Notes: a model not told the origin generated them from the sequence alone. A stretch of 60,081 nt of DNA from Hyphomicrobiales bacterium (GCA_003169835.1 PNAI01000017.1:6166-66246), one strand, 5' to 3'. Shown: positions 1-8,210, counted from the first letter of the stretch. Numbers and translations: made by a program.

Positions 1-22
1 TCGGAAAAGATCATGCTCAAAC
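1..22. repeat. Right arm of a dispersed palindromic element (family A), cut by the window edge
   Basis: The first bases carry the gatcatgctc arm that ends the family A elements seen near 15962, 48629 and 52526. The left arm lies outside the window. It sits upstream of hpf, as the other copies sit upstream of accD, tsaD and hemY. Confidence 0.6.
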
Positions 23-126
23 GAAATACGACAGTTCCCCGGCACCTTGATTCAAGGCCGCGCGGTTCCTAGGTGAAAATTAAGGCCGGTAGTCGATTGT
101 GTGTGCAGCAAATTCCGGAGGACATC

Positions 127-723
127 ATGTCATTTCGCGTATCGGGTAAGAACATCGACGTGGGCGAGGCGCTGCGCGATCGGATCAGCGCACGGGTTGC
201 GGAAGCGCTAGGAAAGTTTTTCGACGGCGACTATTCCGGCCACGCCACCATCGGCAAAGATGGCTTCGGCTTCCGCACCGAATGTGCGTTGCATCTTGAT
301 TCGGGCGTCACGCTGCACGCCGATGCGCAGGCGGCCGATCCTTATGATAGCGCCGATCAGGCGGCGCTGCGAATTGAAAAGCGTCTGCGGCGCTACAAGA
401 GCCGACTCAAACACCACCACACCCGAAACGGCAACCACCTGCCCGCAGAAATATCTCCTGCTGACTCCGCGCCGAGCTATGTCATCGCGACCCCCGAGCA
501 TGAGAGCGAGCTCACCTCGTTCGATCCTGTGATCATCGCCGAGTCGACCACCGCACTTAGGCGTCTGTCCGTCAGTGAAGCCGTGACGGAACTGGACTTC
601 ACCGGCGCTCCAGTGGTGGTTTTCCGCCACGCCGGGCACGGCCGCGTTAACCTTGTTTACCGGCGCGCCGATGGTCACATCGGATGGATCGATCCGCCCA
701 CACTGTCCACCGATAGCCATTGA
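127..723 (+). CDS. hpf: Ribosome hibernation promoting factor, long form
   Basis: Binds the 30S subunit in stationary phase and drives ribosome dimerisation and hibernation in the cytoplasm. The 198-residue product has an N-terminal RaiA/YfiA-type domain (about residues 1-105, opening MSFRVSGKNIDVGEALRDRI) and, after a linker, a C-terminal dimerisation domain (about 135-195), which makes it the long form. I chose the ATG at 127 because GGAGGAC lies just upstream and the protein then begins at the conserved domain start; an upstream in-frame GTG at 73 adds 18 unconserved residues. The ptsN gene follows after 74 bp, the usual rhizobial rpoN-hpf-ptsN order, so rpoN probably lies just left of the window. 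Confidence 0.93.
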   Translation: MSFRVSGKNIDVGEALRDRISARVAEALGKFFDGDYSGHATIGKDGFGFRTECALHLDSGVTLHADAQAADPYDSADQAALRIEKRLRRYKSRLKHHHTRNGNHLPAEISPADSAPSYVIATPEHESELTSFDPVIIAESTTALRRLSVSEAVTELDFTGAPVVVFRHAGHGRVNLVYRRADGHIGWIDPPTLSTDSH

Positions 724-797
724 CGGTCGCCAAGGTGATCCTTATGTTCCGCGGCTTCCCAGCCAGTTTGAGTTGATTTCGACCTCCGGACGGTCAC

Positions 798-1259
798 ATG
801 CCGCTTACCGATCTCGTCACGCCGAACGCAATCATGCCGGCGTTGAAGGTCAACAACAAGAAGCAGGCGATCGCGGAACTCGCCGCCAAGGCCGCCGTTC
901 TCACCGGCCAGAGCGAGCGCGACATCCTTGAAATTCTGCTCCAGCGCGAGAAGCTCGGCTCGACCGGGGTCGGCAACGGCGTTGCCATTCCACACGGCAA
1001 ACTGCCCAAACTCGGAAAACTGTTCGGACTGTTTGCCCACCTCGACCGGGCCGTCGATTTCGAAGCGCTCGACAACCAGCCGGTGGATTTGGTTTTTCTC
1101 CTGCTGGCGCCCGAAGGCGCGGGCGCCGACCATCTCAAGGCGCTGGCGCGCGTCGCACGACTGCTGCGCGATCCCGTTGTCGTCAACAAACTGCGCGAAT
1201 CGCGCGACGCGGATGCGCTCTACGCGGTGCTGGCGCTCACGCCGGCGTCAGCCGCCTAG
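798..1259 (+). CDS. ptsN: Nitrogen PTS enzyme IIA (EIIA-Ntr)
   Basis: Phosphoryl-accepting regulator of the nitrogen-related phosphotransferase chain (PtsP-NPr-EIIA-Ntr), which controls potassium and nitrogen/carbon responses rather than sugar uptake. The 153-residue protein is a full-length PTS EIIA type-2 domain. The active-site histidine is His66 in the motif GVAIPHGKLP, and GSTGVGNGVAIPHG matches the family signature. It follows hpf on the same strand and is probably co-transcribed with it. A palindromic repeat directly follows the stop codon. Confidence 0.94.
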   Translation: MPLTDLVTPNAIMPALKVNNKKQAIAELAAKAAVLTGQSERDILEILLQREKLGSTGVGNGVAIPHGKLPKLGKLFGLFAHLDRAVDFEALDNQPVDLVFLLLAPEGAGADHLKALARVARLLRDPVVVNKLRESRDADALYAVLALTPASAA

Positions 1260-1270
1260 CGGTTTCCACT

Positions 1271-1344
1271 CATTCCCGCGCAAGCGGGAATCCAGATTTT
1301 CAATGCATGGAATCTCAGCACTGGGTCCCCGCATTCGCGGGGAC
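1271..1344. repeat. Dispersed inverted repeat (family B) between convergent genes
   Basis: Contains two hairpins: cattcccgcgcaagcgggaat and gtccccgcattcgcggggac. This intergenic palindromic type is common in rhizobial genomes. Here it lies between the convergent ptsN and DUF1150 genes, where it could act as a bidirectional transcription end or RNA-stabilising structure. Confidence 0.75.
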
Positions 1345-1366
1345 CAGCGGAGCGCAAAGATCGCGC

Positions 1367-1642
1367 TCAGTGTACGCTCACCGTTTCGAGCTCGTGCGTG
1401 CGCGCGTTTGCAACCGCCGCCTCGCGGGTGTCTGTGACGAGAATTGGCGTGCCGTCGGCGGCATGCAGCGCGAACAGCCGCACACCCGGCTGCATGGCCG
1501 GCGCCTCGGGATAGAGGCTATGCACATCCTCCGAGCGGATCGGCTTCACATAGGCGATCTTGCCTCCGCCGAGCACGGCGAAAGCCTGCGGTGACATCAC
1601 AGGATTGTGGTTCTCAAGTTCGTTCTTCAGTTCGGTTTTCAT
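1367..1642 (-). CDS. DUF1150 family protein
   Basis: Small 91-residue cytoplasmic protein of unknown biochemical function. The segment FAVLGGGKIAYVKPIRSEDV followed by a hydrophobic strand ending in DGTPILVTDTREAAVANA is characteristic of the DUF1150 family, found almost only in alphaproteobacteria directly behind small heat-shock genes. Here it follows the Hsp20 gene after 45 bp on the same strand, so it very likely shares the heat-shock promoter upstream of that gene. No catalytic motif or membrane segment is visible. The likely role, inferred from context alone, is in the heat-shock response. Confidence 0.85.
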   Translation of the reverse strand: MKTELKNELENHNPVMSPQAFAVLGGGKIAYVKPIRSEDVHSLYPEAPAMQPGVRLFALHAADGTPILVTDTREAAVANARTHELETVSVH

Positions 1643-1687
1643 GGCTCTCGACTCCTTTCTGGGTTTACTCGGTCGAGACCGATTAAG

Positions 1688-2113
1688 TTACTCGTGCTCA
1701 GTGATATTGACCGTCCGCATCGCACGCGCCGGTTCAGGGCGCGCGAGATCAACGGACAGCAGTCCATTCCTTAGATCGGCTTTTAAGACCTGCATGCCGT
1801 CAGCCAGTACGAAGGTGCGCTGGAACTGGCGCGCGGCTATGCCGCGATGCAGGTATTCCCGGCTCTTGTCCTCCGCCTGACGCCCTCGGATGACGAGTTC
1901 ATTTTCGTCAATCGTGATGTCGAGCTGATCGAGCGTGAAGCCGGCAACCGCCAGCGTGATGCGCATGCGCTCGGGGCTTTGCTCATCCCGGGCGAGCCGC
2001 TCGATGTTGTAGGGAGGGTAGCCGTCGGCCGCTTTCGACACGCGATCGAGCGCACGCTCGATCTCATCGAAGCCGATAAGGAACGGACTGGATAGCGACG
2101 GAACACGTGACAT
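1688..2113 (-). CDS. Small heat-shock protein, Hsp20/alpha-crystallin family
   Basis: ATP-independent holdase chaperone that binds unfolding proteins during heat stress. The 141-residue protein has a short N-terminal arm with the FDEIERALDRV segment, an alpha-crystallin domain (about residues 38-125, with GFTLDQLDITIDENELVIRG and a GLLSVDLARPEP strand) and a short tail. This is the IbpA-like class of rhizobia, which usually carry several paralogues. ATG at 2111-2113 is preceded by a cgaggg Shine-Dalgarno. First gene of a two-gene unit with DUF1150; an RpoH-type promoter and a possible RNA thermometer precede it. Confidence 0.93.
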   Translation of the reverse strand: MSRVPSLSSPFLIGFDEIERALDRVSKAADGYPPYNIERLARDEQSPERMRITLAVAGFTLDQLDITIDENELVIRGRQAEDKSREYLHRGIAARQFQRTFVLADGMQVLKADLRNGLLSVDLARPEPARAMRTVNITEHE

Positions 2114-2140
2114 CTCAAAGCCCTCGATTTGAAGCGACTT
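2114..2140 (-). promoter_or_regulatory. Candidate RNA thermometer over the Hsp20 start
   Basis: On the transcript, cttcaaa and uuugag can pair (six pairs with one bulged base), placing the cgaggg Shine-Dalgarno in the loop and the second arm directly against the AUG. Rhizobial small heat-shock genes often carry ROSE-type thermometers that occlude this region at low temperature. The fold here was drawn by eye and is short, so treat it as a candidate only. Confidence 0.35.
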
Positions 2141-2200
2141 TGACGGGACCCATTTGGCGTCCCAACCTCCGGGCTTTTAATGGCCCAAAGGTCAACGTGA

Positions 2201-2229
2201 ATATGGGTGCTGCGGGTTAAGCTTTCAAG
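2201..2229 (-). promoter_or_regulatory. RpoH (sigma-32) type promoter for the Hsp20-DUF1150 operon
   Basis: Reading the minus strand, CTTGAAA (2229-2223) is separated by 15 bp from CCCATAT (2207-2201). This matches the heat-shock sigma factor consensus at both elements. A start near 2194 would give a leader of about 80 nt before the Hsp20 ATG, long enough for the thermometer candidate. Confidence 0.75.
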
Positions 2230-2307
2230 AATTGCTGAAAATGCGCGCCAATTCGGTTACCAAGGGCATCCGGTTATGATCCGCTAACCCGCTCGACTGG
2301 AGCATTT

Positions 2308-3414
2308 ATGGCCGCGCAACCCGCCAAATCCAACCCGATTCTCACCGTCCGCAGCATCAGCAGCACTGGCGTCGAAGTGCCAATGACCATTCCGCTGGGG
2401 ACCAGCCGGGGCATCCTCACCAAGGCCGCGCTGCTTCTGATTGACGTGGATACCGAAGAAGGCATCACCGGCCGCTCGTATTTGTTTTGCTACGTGCGCG
2501 AAGCCGCTTTCGCCGTCCCGAAATTTCTCGATGTCGTTTTGCAGACGACCAAGGGCGATCGTGTCGCGCCGGTCGACTTGTGGAGCAAGCTGCAAAGGCG
2601 GTTCACGCTCATCGGCGTGCAGGGCATCGTGCGCATGGCGATGTCCGGCTTCGATGTCGCGTGCTGGGATGCGCTCGCGCAAGCCGCTAACATGCCACTC
2701 GCGTCTCTCATTGGCGGAAAGCCAAAACAAATTCCGGCCTACAATTCATGTGGGCTCAGTCTTGCTCAGCCGAAGGCGCTCGCCGACGAGGCCGAAAAGC
2801 TTACCAAAGGATTTCGCGCGGTCAAACTCCGCCTCGGCTATCCGACTCTGAAAGAGGACATCGCGGCGCTTCATGCCGTGCGCAAGCGCATCGGCAACGA
2901 GATCGCCATCATGGTCGACTACAATCAGGCGCTCTCGGTTGCCGATGCGCTCGCGCGTGGCCACGCGCTCGATCAAGAGGGCATCACCTGGCTCGAAGAG
3001 CCTATCCGGCATGACGACTACGCCGGCAACGCAAGGCTCGCGCGCGAACTGAAAGTCCCCATCCAGATCGGCGAGAACTTTTCCGAGAGCACGGCCATGG
3101 CCGCGGCGATAGCCGCTGGTGCCGCGGACTATGTCATGCCCGATCTGGAGCGCATCGGCGGCGTCACCGGCTTCCAGCGAGCTGCGGCCTTAGCCGCATC
3201 CCACGGCCTCGAAATGTCATCGCATTTGTTTCCCGAGGTGAGCGCGCATCTGCTTGCAGCGACGCCGACGTGTCATTGGCTGGAATGGGTCGACTGGGCG
3301 GAAAAAATTCTTGTCGATCCGCTTCAGATCAAAGACGGCCACGCGATTGTGCCCGAGCGGTCAGGCAATGGCCTCAGGTGGAACAAGAGGGCCGTCGAGA
3401 AATACCGGATGTGA
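2308..3414 (+). CDS. Mandelate racemase-like enolase superfamily enzyme with Arg at the second KxK position
   Basis: Enolase-superfamily enzyme abstracting a proton alpha to a carboxylate, with Mg2+ stabilising the enediolate. The 368-residue protein follows Pseudomonas putida mandelate racemase closely over its C-terminal half (IMVDYNQ, MPD..IGGVTG, MSSHLF.E.SAHLLAATPT.HWLE). Metal ligands align as Asp204, Glu230 and Glu256; the Asp279-His306 dyad and Glu326 are kept. The KxK motif reads Lys173-Leu-Arg175, so the lysine corresponding to Lys166, the S-side base in mandelate racemase, is arginine. True racemisation is therefore doubtful; a dehydratase or a different substrate is possible. It converges on the decarboxylase-like gene with only 9 bp between the stops, suggesting an aromatic or hydroxy-acid pathway. 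Substrate unknown. Confidence 0.88.
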   Translation: MAAQPAKSNPILTVRSISSTGVEVPMTIPLGTSRGILTKAALLLIDVDTEEGITGRSYLFCYVREAAFAVPKFLDVVLQTTKGDRVAPVDLWSKLQRRFTLIGVQGIVRMAMSGFDVACWDALAQAANMPLASLIGGKPKQIPAYNSCGLSLAQPKALADEAEKLTKGFRAVKLRLGYPTLKEDIAALHAVRKRIGNEIAIMVDYNQALSVADALARGHALDQEGITWLEEPIRHDDYAGNARLARELKVPIQIGENFSESTAMAAAIAAGAADYVMPDLERIGGVTGFQRAAALAASHGLEMSSHLFPEVSAHLLAATPTCHWLEWVDWAEKILVDPLQIKDGHAIVPERSGNGLRWNKRAVEKYRM

Positions 3415-3423
3415 TGCGCGTGC

Positions 3424-4407
3424 CTAGCTTCCCTTCAGCTTGAACAGTTTCAGCGCATTTGTCCGTCCGATCTTCATCCGGTCGTCCTCGGAGATCGTGG
3501 CAGTGTCGAACCACACCGCGGCGTGGTCGATGTTCTCGAACGGCCAGTCGGTCGAGAACATGATGCGGTCCGTGCCGATCGCCAGCATGGCGCTAAGCAG
3601 CGCCGGAGTATGAAAATTGCCGGACGTGGTGATGTAGAAATTATTCTGGAAATATTCGGAGATTTTTTTCTTCGCCGGATAGTGATGCCGGTTCGGAATC
3701 CAGCCATTGGTGTTGACCACCCGCCACATGGAAAACGGCAGGCCTTCGCCCATGTGTCCGAGGATGATGTTGACCTTTGGATATTTGTCGAACAGCCCCG
3801 AGCCCATCAGCCGCAGCGCGTGCACCGCGGTCTCTTGCCCGAACGCCCAGGTCGGGCCCATCAGCCAGCCATGACCCTCGTAGATTCTTGAGTGCTGCGG
3901 CAGCGGATTGCGCGGATGCAGGTAGAACGGCACGTCGAGGTCCGCGACCATGCTCCAGAACGGCCAATATTGCTTCTCATCCAAGTAAGCGATCGTGTTC
4001 GGGTCGCCGATCTGCGAAAACCCGTTGGCCAGCGCGCCGACCATGCCAAGATCCTTCACGCAGCGTTGCAATTCTTTTGCGGCAAGCTCCGGGTCTTGCA
4101 GCGGCAGCGCGGCGAGGCCCCGGAAGCGTTTGGGGTTCTTTTTCACCGCTTCGGCGAGATAGTCATTGGCCTTGCGTGCGATCTCATTGGCTTTCTTGGC
4201 ATCGGGGATGGACTGGATCGCGGGCGCGTTGAGCGACAGGATCATCATGTCCATGCCGAACTCGTCCATCAGCCGCAGACGCCGTCCATGCAGGTCGAGA
4301 ACCCGCTCGCGCACTTCCACCCAAATGTCCTCGGGAAAAAATCCCTTCGAATCCAAGAGCGTGTCGTCGATGGCGAAATGCTCTTCCAGTCCGATCTTGC
4401 CCCGCAT
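3424..4407 (-). CDS. Amidohydrolase-family decarboxylase, gamma-resorcylate (2,6-dihydroxybenzoate) decarboxylase-like
   Basis: Likely non-oxidative, metal-dependent decarboxylase of a hydroxybenzoate. The 327-residue length equals that of rhizobial gamma-resorcylate decarboxylase, and the start MRGKIGLEEHFAI matches it closely. The metal ligands fall at the same numbers as in that enzyme: Glu8 and His10 (LEEH), His164 (FYLHPRNPLP) and Asp287 (STDWPF), with His218 in LGHMGEGLP. Residues 120-134 and 176-200 (GHGWLMGPTWAFGQETAVHA) are also family-specific. Related enzymes act on 5-carboxyvanillate or aminocarboxymuconate semialdehyde, so the exact substrate is not settled. Monocistronic: a strong terminator lies upstream and a convergent gene downstream. 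Confidence 0.85.
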   Translation of the reverse strand: MRGKIGLEEHFAIDDTLLDSKGFFPEDIWVEVRERVLDLHGRRLRLMDEFGMDMMILSLNAPAIQSIPDAKKANEIARKANDYLAEAVKKNPKRFRGLAALPLQDPELAAKELQRCVKDLGMVGALANGFSQIGDPNTIAYLDEKQYWPFWSMVADLDVPFYLHPRNPLPQHSRIYEGHGWLMGPTWAFGQETAVHALRLMGSGLFDKYPKVNIILGHMGEGLPFSMWRVVNTNGWIPNRHHYPAKKKISEYFQNNFYITTSGNFHTPALLSAMLAIGTDRIMFSTDWPFENIDHAAVWFDTATISEDDRMKIGRTNALKLFKLKGS

Positions 4408-4456
4408 GGTCCACCTTCCCGCTTTTGCTTTTGCGATGATTGAGAATTCTTATCAC

Positions 4457-4481
4457 AAACAAAAGCCGCCCAGAGGGCGGC
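4457..4481 (-). terminator. Rho-independent terminator of the GIY-YIG gene
   Basis: On the minus strand, GCCGCCC-TCT-GGGCGGC forms a perfect 7-bp stem followed by TTTTGTTT. It starts 11 nt past the stop codon of the GIY-YIG gene and separates it from the decarboxylase-like gene. Confidence 0.85.
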
Positions 4482-4491
4482 ATGCATTCAG

Positions 4492-4734
4492 TCAGCGCAA
4501 GCGCTTATTGGCAAATGCTCGACCGGACGCCGTTTTCATATGGCGCTCAAATGCGACTGCTTTCGCTTCGTCGGAGAAAGCGACATAGGTAATGAGCTGC
4601 CAGGGTTTGTATTTTGTCGTGTGCGACGAACCACCAGAGTTGTGGACCTTGAGCCTGGCGCGTAAATCGTCAGTCAAGCCGACGTAATTTTGTTCGGGGT
4701 GTTCGATGCTTTCCAGGAGATAGACGTACTTCAT
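4492..4734 (-). CDS. GIY-YIG nuclease-domain protein
   Basis: An 80-residue single-domain protein of the GIY-YIG superfamily (UPF0213-like). It opens YVYLLES, the variant of the GIY strand, followed by NYVGLTDDLRARLKVHNSG, which supplies the YIG-equivalent and the conserved Arg and His; the putative metal-binding Glu lies in FERHMK near residue 64. Stand-alone proteins of this type are widespread in proteobacteria; their cellular role is poorly known and DNA cleavage is assumed from the fold. The gene has its own terminator and no obvious operon partner. Confidence 0.85.
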   Translation of the reverse strand: MKYVYLLESIEHPEQNYVGLTDDLRARLKVHNSGGSSHTTKYKPWQLITYVAFSDEAKAVAFERHMKTASGRAFANKRLR

Positions 4735-4841
4735 GGAGACCGAGCTTATCCGATCCGGCCCGCCTTCGCCCTACGGGCTTCGTCGGGCAACCTTCGCCGC
4801 TCCGCGATACCGTGCTTATAAGTCCGCATGCGAACGAAGGT

Positions 4842-4917
4842 TGGTGGAGCCAGGCGGGATCGAACCGCCGACCTCGTGAATGCCATTCACGCGCTCTCCC
4901 AGCTGAGCTATGGCCCC
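4842..4917 (-). tRNA. tRNA-Ala, anticodon GGC
   Basis: The minus strand reads a complete 76-nt cloverleaf: acceptor GGGGCCA paired with TGGCTCC, D-loop AGCTGGGAGAGC, anticodon loop with GGC (4882-4884 on the complement), T-arm GGTTCGATC and an encoded CCA. No 3'-end duplication of this tRNA is visible in the window. Confidence 0.97.
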
Positions 4918-5004
4918 TTGAAGGGAACTAAAGGCCGCCAATCCGTCGTCGAGAATAGTGACGTTTCGATCCGATGACCGACCACTGATGACGGAACCCT
5001 GAAA

Positions 5005-5430
5005 TCAGGTCTCCTCTTCGTCCTCGCGGCCCTCGCCGACGATGTCGGTAACGTCCTCGTCGCCTTCTTCCTCGGGCTCGATGAAGGCGGCGTCGTCGAG
5101 GCTCTCGTCCATTTCGATTTCTTCTTCGCCCTCCGTACCCTCGGCGGCCGGAGTCTTGGCTTTGCCCTGGGCCTCCGCATCCGCCTCCTCGAGCGAAACA
5201 AATTCGGTCTCCTGCACCTCCGGAACCTCCGCCACCGGCTCCTTGACGGGTGGCCGGGCGACAGGCGCGACCGGGGCGGCGGCCTCAGCCCGCGAGCGCG
5301 AAGCCGCCGGCGTGGCCACTTGAAAGACCGTCGCGCATTTGGGGCAGACGATGGGATTCTTGCTCAGATCATAGAATTTTATGCCGCAATGGCCGCACAA
5401 ACGCTTGGTGCCGAGCTCGGGTTTTGCCAC
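5005..5430 (-). CDS. TIGR02300 family protein (FYDLN acid protein)
   Basis: Protein of unknown function restricted mainly to alphaproteobacteria. The N-terminal 35 residues form a zinc ribbon, with CGHC and CPKC knuckles (residues about 13-16 and 29-32) around the diagnostic FYDLSK motif. The remaining 100 residues are low-complexity and very acidic (EEEIEMDESLDD and EEEGDEDVTD), ending in a Glu tract. The total length of 141 fits the family. It is transcribed away from aroA, with about 140 bp between the starts. No partner gene suggests its job. Confidence 0.88.
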   Translation of the reverse strand: MAKPELGTKRLCGHCGIKFYDLSKNPIVCPKCATVFQVATPAASRSRAEAAAPVAPVARPPVKEPVAEVPEVQETEFVSLEEADAEAQGKAKTPAAEGTEGEEEIEMDESLDDAAFIEPEEEGDEDVTDIVGEGREDEEET

Positions 5431-5573
5431 GATCGAGGTTTCCTGCAGATTGGGTCCGGAAATTCGTGTTTCACTTGGCTAGTTGCGCTGGCGCTGTCAA
5501 TAGCGTTGACGCGCCGTGACGCCGTGCCCTGCCCCATGCTAGGGAGGCACATCACACATAGGATTGCACCACG

Positions 5574-6908
5574 ATGGAGCACGCTGCCGCCACCCCGCTC
5601 ACGGCTCGCCGCGGCGGGCCGCTTGCCGGCCGCGTGCGTGTGCCCGGCGACAAGTCGATTTCGTTGCGCTCCCTGATTCTCGGCGCGCTCACCGTGGGCG
5701 AGACCCAGATCACCGGCATGCTTGAAGGCGAGGATGCGATGAGCACCGCCAATGCCATGCGGGCACTCGGCGCAACCGTCGAGCGAACCGGGGAGACTGC
5801 TTGGCGCATCCTGGGTGTCGGCGTCGGCGGCTTTGCTACGCCGCGCGCAGCCCTCGATTTCGGCAATTCCGGCACCGGCTGCCGCCTGGCCATGGGCGCG
5901 GTCGCCGGCTGTCCGATCACCGCCACATTCGATGGCGACGCCAGCCTGCGCTCGCGGCCGATGCGGCGCATCCTCGATCCTCTAGAAAAAATGGGCGCGC
6001 GCACCCTGCAGATGTCCGACAAGGGCCGCCTGCCGGCGATGCTTCAAGGCGCGCGCGACCCGATCCCGATCTCCTATGAAGCGGAAGTCCCATCAGCGCA
6101 GCTCAAATCGGCGGTGCTGCTTGCGGGCCTCGCAGCTCCGGGCGAAACCACGGTGATTGAACAGGAGGCCACCCGCGACCACACCGAGCGCATGCTCAAG
6201 CATTTCGGAGCGACCATACGCGTGACGCCGCTCGGCGAGCACGGCCGGAAGATCACGCTGCAGGGTCAGTCCGAGCTTGAGCCCGCTCCGATCGTCGTGC
6301 CGGCCGATCCTTCCTCCGCGGCCTTTCCCATGATTGCGGCACTGATCGTACCCGGCTCGGATCTGATCCTCGAAGGCGTGATGACCAATCCGCTGCGCTC
6401 TGGATTGCTCGCGACGTTGCGCGAAATGGGTGCCGCGATCGAAGTGCTTGAACAGCGCAACGACGGCGGCGAGGACGTCGCAGATTTGCGCGTGCGCGCA
6501 GGTGCGCTCAAGGGCGTCGATGTGCCGGCCGAGCGCGCGCCCAGCATGATCGATGAATATCCGATCCTGGCAGTCGCTGCGGCCTTCGCCGAAGGACCGA
6601 CGCGCATGCGCGGACTGAAAGAACTGCGTGTGAAGGAATCCGATCGTCTTGCCGCAACTGCAGCGCTATTGCGCAACAACGGCGTCGAGGTTGAGATTGT
6701 CGACGACGATCTGATCGTGCAGGGCCGCGGCCGCGCGGCAGGCGGCGGCCTGGTCGCCACCCGCATGGATCACCGCATCGCCATGTCGGCGATCGTGCTC
6801 GGACTTGCCACCGAGCAGCCGGTCAATGTCGACGACACCGCGTTCATCGCCACAAGCTTTCCGAACTTCGTGGGAATGATGCGCGCGCTCGGCGCCGAAT
6901 TCGCCTGA
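5574..6908 (+). CDS. aroA: 3-phosphoshikimate 1-carboxyvinyltransferase (EPSP synthase)
   Basis: Sixth step of the shikimate pathway: transfers enolpyruvyl from PEP to shikimate-3-phosphate. The 444-residue protein is of the Agrobacterium CP4-like (class II) branch, with GDKSIS (residues 25-30), [16 protein letters not shown] and [10 protein letters not shown]. Residue 100, which is alanine in the glyphosate-tolerant CP4 enzyme (DFGNAATG), is glycine here (DFGNSGTG), so that tolerance determinant is absent. The residue after SIS is Leu31 where CP4 has His. The ATG at 5574 gives the normal family N-terminus. In Hyphomicrobiales aroA commonly precedes cmk and rpsA; here the convergent cfa gene is interposed. 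Confidence 0.97.
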   Translation: MEHAAATPLTARRGGPLAGRVRVPGDKSISLRSLILGALTVGETQITGMLEGEDAMSTANAMRALGATVERTGETAWRILGVGVGGFATPRAALDFGNSGTGCRLAMGAVAGCPITATFDGDASLRSRPMRRILDPLEKMGARTLQMSDKGRLPAMLQGARDPIPISYEAEVPSAQLKSAVLLAGLAAPGETTVIEQEATRDHTERMLKHFGATIRVTPLGEHGRKITLQGQSELEPAPIVVPADPSSAAFPMIAALIVPGSDLILEGVMTNPLRSGLLATLREMGAAIEVLEQRNDGGEDVADLRVRAGALKGVDVPAERAPSMIDEYPILAVAAAFAEGPTRMRGLKELRVKESDRLAATAALLRNNGVEVEIVDDDLIVQGRGRAAGGGLVATRMDHRIAMSAIVLGLATEQPVNVDDTAFIATSFPNFVGMMRALGAEFA

Positions 6909-6911
6909 TTG

Positions 6912-8210
6912 CTAGCGATAAAGATCGGCGCGGGTCGGCGGCAGGCCGGTCAGGCCGCGCTCACGCTTGACCGCGAGTGTCTGGAAGATTCCGATCGATG
7001 CGCCATCAAAGCCTGCGACGCAGCCGGCCAGATAAGCGATCCATAGCCGCGTCTTGTGCATCCCAACCTCGCGGATCGCCGCTTCCTTGTTGGCGACCAG
7101 CCGGTCGTGCCAGGCCTTGCACGTGAGCCGGTAATGCTCGCGCCAGCCTTCGACGTCGCGCACCTCGAAGCCGTGGCGTTCGAGATTGGCGATCGACATG
7201 CCGAGATGATCGACCTCGCCGCCGGGGAAGATGTAGCGGGTCAAGGCGGCGTATTCCGGTGCTTTGCGGCGAAATGCGTGTTCGCTCATCTTCGCGCGGC
7301 GGGTGATGGCATGGTGTAGGTAGAGGCCGCGCGGCTTCAACAGCCGGTTGATCGTCTGAAAATAGGCTTGGTGGTTGGCGAAGCCGACATGCTCGAACAT
7401 GCCGATCGAGGCGATCTTGTCGTAGCTTCCCTCAAGCGTTGAATAGTCGCGCAGCTCGAGCGTGACGCGATCCTGCAGGCCCAGCCGCGTGACTTTTTCC
7501 TTGGCAAGGTCGTATTGCTGCTGCGCTAGCGTGATGCCATGCGCGCGCACGCCGTAATGTTGCGCGGCATGACACACCAGCGCGCCCCAGCCGCAACCGA
7601 CGTCGAGCAGGGTTTCGCCGGGGGCAAGCCGCAGCTTGCGGCACGTGATGTCGAGCTTGTCGCCCTGCGCGGTCGCGAGATCGTTGCCCCAGTCGGTGAA
7701 GTAGCCGCACGAGTAGACCATCTCCGGATCGAGAAACAGTGCGTAGAACGCATTTGAAAGATCATAATGGTACTGGATGTTATCCTTGTTGCCCTCCACG
7801 CCGGGCGCAATGGACTTGTGACGTCGCACCGCTTCGAGCGGCCAGGGTCCGCCGCGCGGCACGAGCAGGAACTTACCCAAGCTCCGCACCGCCAGCCATT
7901 TGTCGAGCCGCTTGCGGAACTCCCGGCTTCTGACTTTGGGTCTGATCGCCAATACATCGACCAGCGAACCATTGCGCAGATCGAAACGCCCGCTCACCCA
8001 TAGATTGATCATGGTGTCGAAGTTCGGACGCCGCACCAGCGCCGCCACCACGCCCTCGTCGGTGAACACGACGGCGAGCGCACCGGCGGCGAGATCGGTC
8101 GGCACGGTCGAGCCGTCCCACAGCACGAAGCCAAGATCGAGGCCGTAGGCCTCGCGGATGTGCGCAAGCAGCGCGCGAAACCCGGCAACCCGCCCCGCAG
8201 GTGTGCTCAT
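6912..8210 (-). CDS. cfa: Cyclopropane-fatty-acyl-phospholipid synthase family methyltransferase
   Basis: Transfers a methylene group from S-adenosylmethionine to cis double bonds of membrane phospholipid acyl chains, usually in stationary or acid-stressed cells. The 432-residue protein has the N-terminal lipid-binding part (about 1-115) and a C-terminal class I methyltransferase domain. The SAM-binding glycine motif is LLDVGCGWGALVCHAA, followed by YDKIASIGMFEHVGFANHQA, the conserved Glu/His active-site segment. It converges with aroA, with 3 bp between the stops, and is divergent from cmk. Individual paralogues can differ in specificity, so the exact lipid product is inferred. Confidence 0.92.
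   Translation of the reverse strand: MSTPAGRVAGFRALLAHIREAYGLDLGFVLWDGSTVPTDLAAGALAVVFTDEGVVAALVRRPNFDTMINLWVSGRFDLRNGSLVDVLAIRPKVRSREFRKRLDKWLAVRSLGKFLLVPRGGPWPLEAVRRHKSIAPGVEGNKDNIQYHYDLSNAFYALFLDPEMVYSCGYFTDWGNDLATAQGDKLDITCRKLRLAPGETLLDVGCGWGALVCHAAQHYGVRAHGITLAQQQYDLAKEKVTRLGLQDRVTLELRDYSTLEGSYDKIASIGMFEHVGFANHQAYFQTINRLLKPRGLYLHHAITRRAKMSEHAFRRKAPEYAALTRYIFPGGEVDHLGMSIANLERHGFEVRDVEGWREHYRLTCKAWHDRLVANKEAAIREVGMHKTRLWIAYLAGCVAGFDGASIGIFQTLAVKRERGLTGLPPTRADLYR

Noticed and set aside
5871..5873. Possible glyphosate-tolerant EPSP synthase, since the protein is CP4-like
   Set aside because: The key residue 100 is Gly (codon ggc), not the Ala of CP4, so the known determinant is absent.
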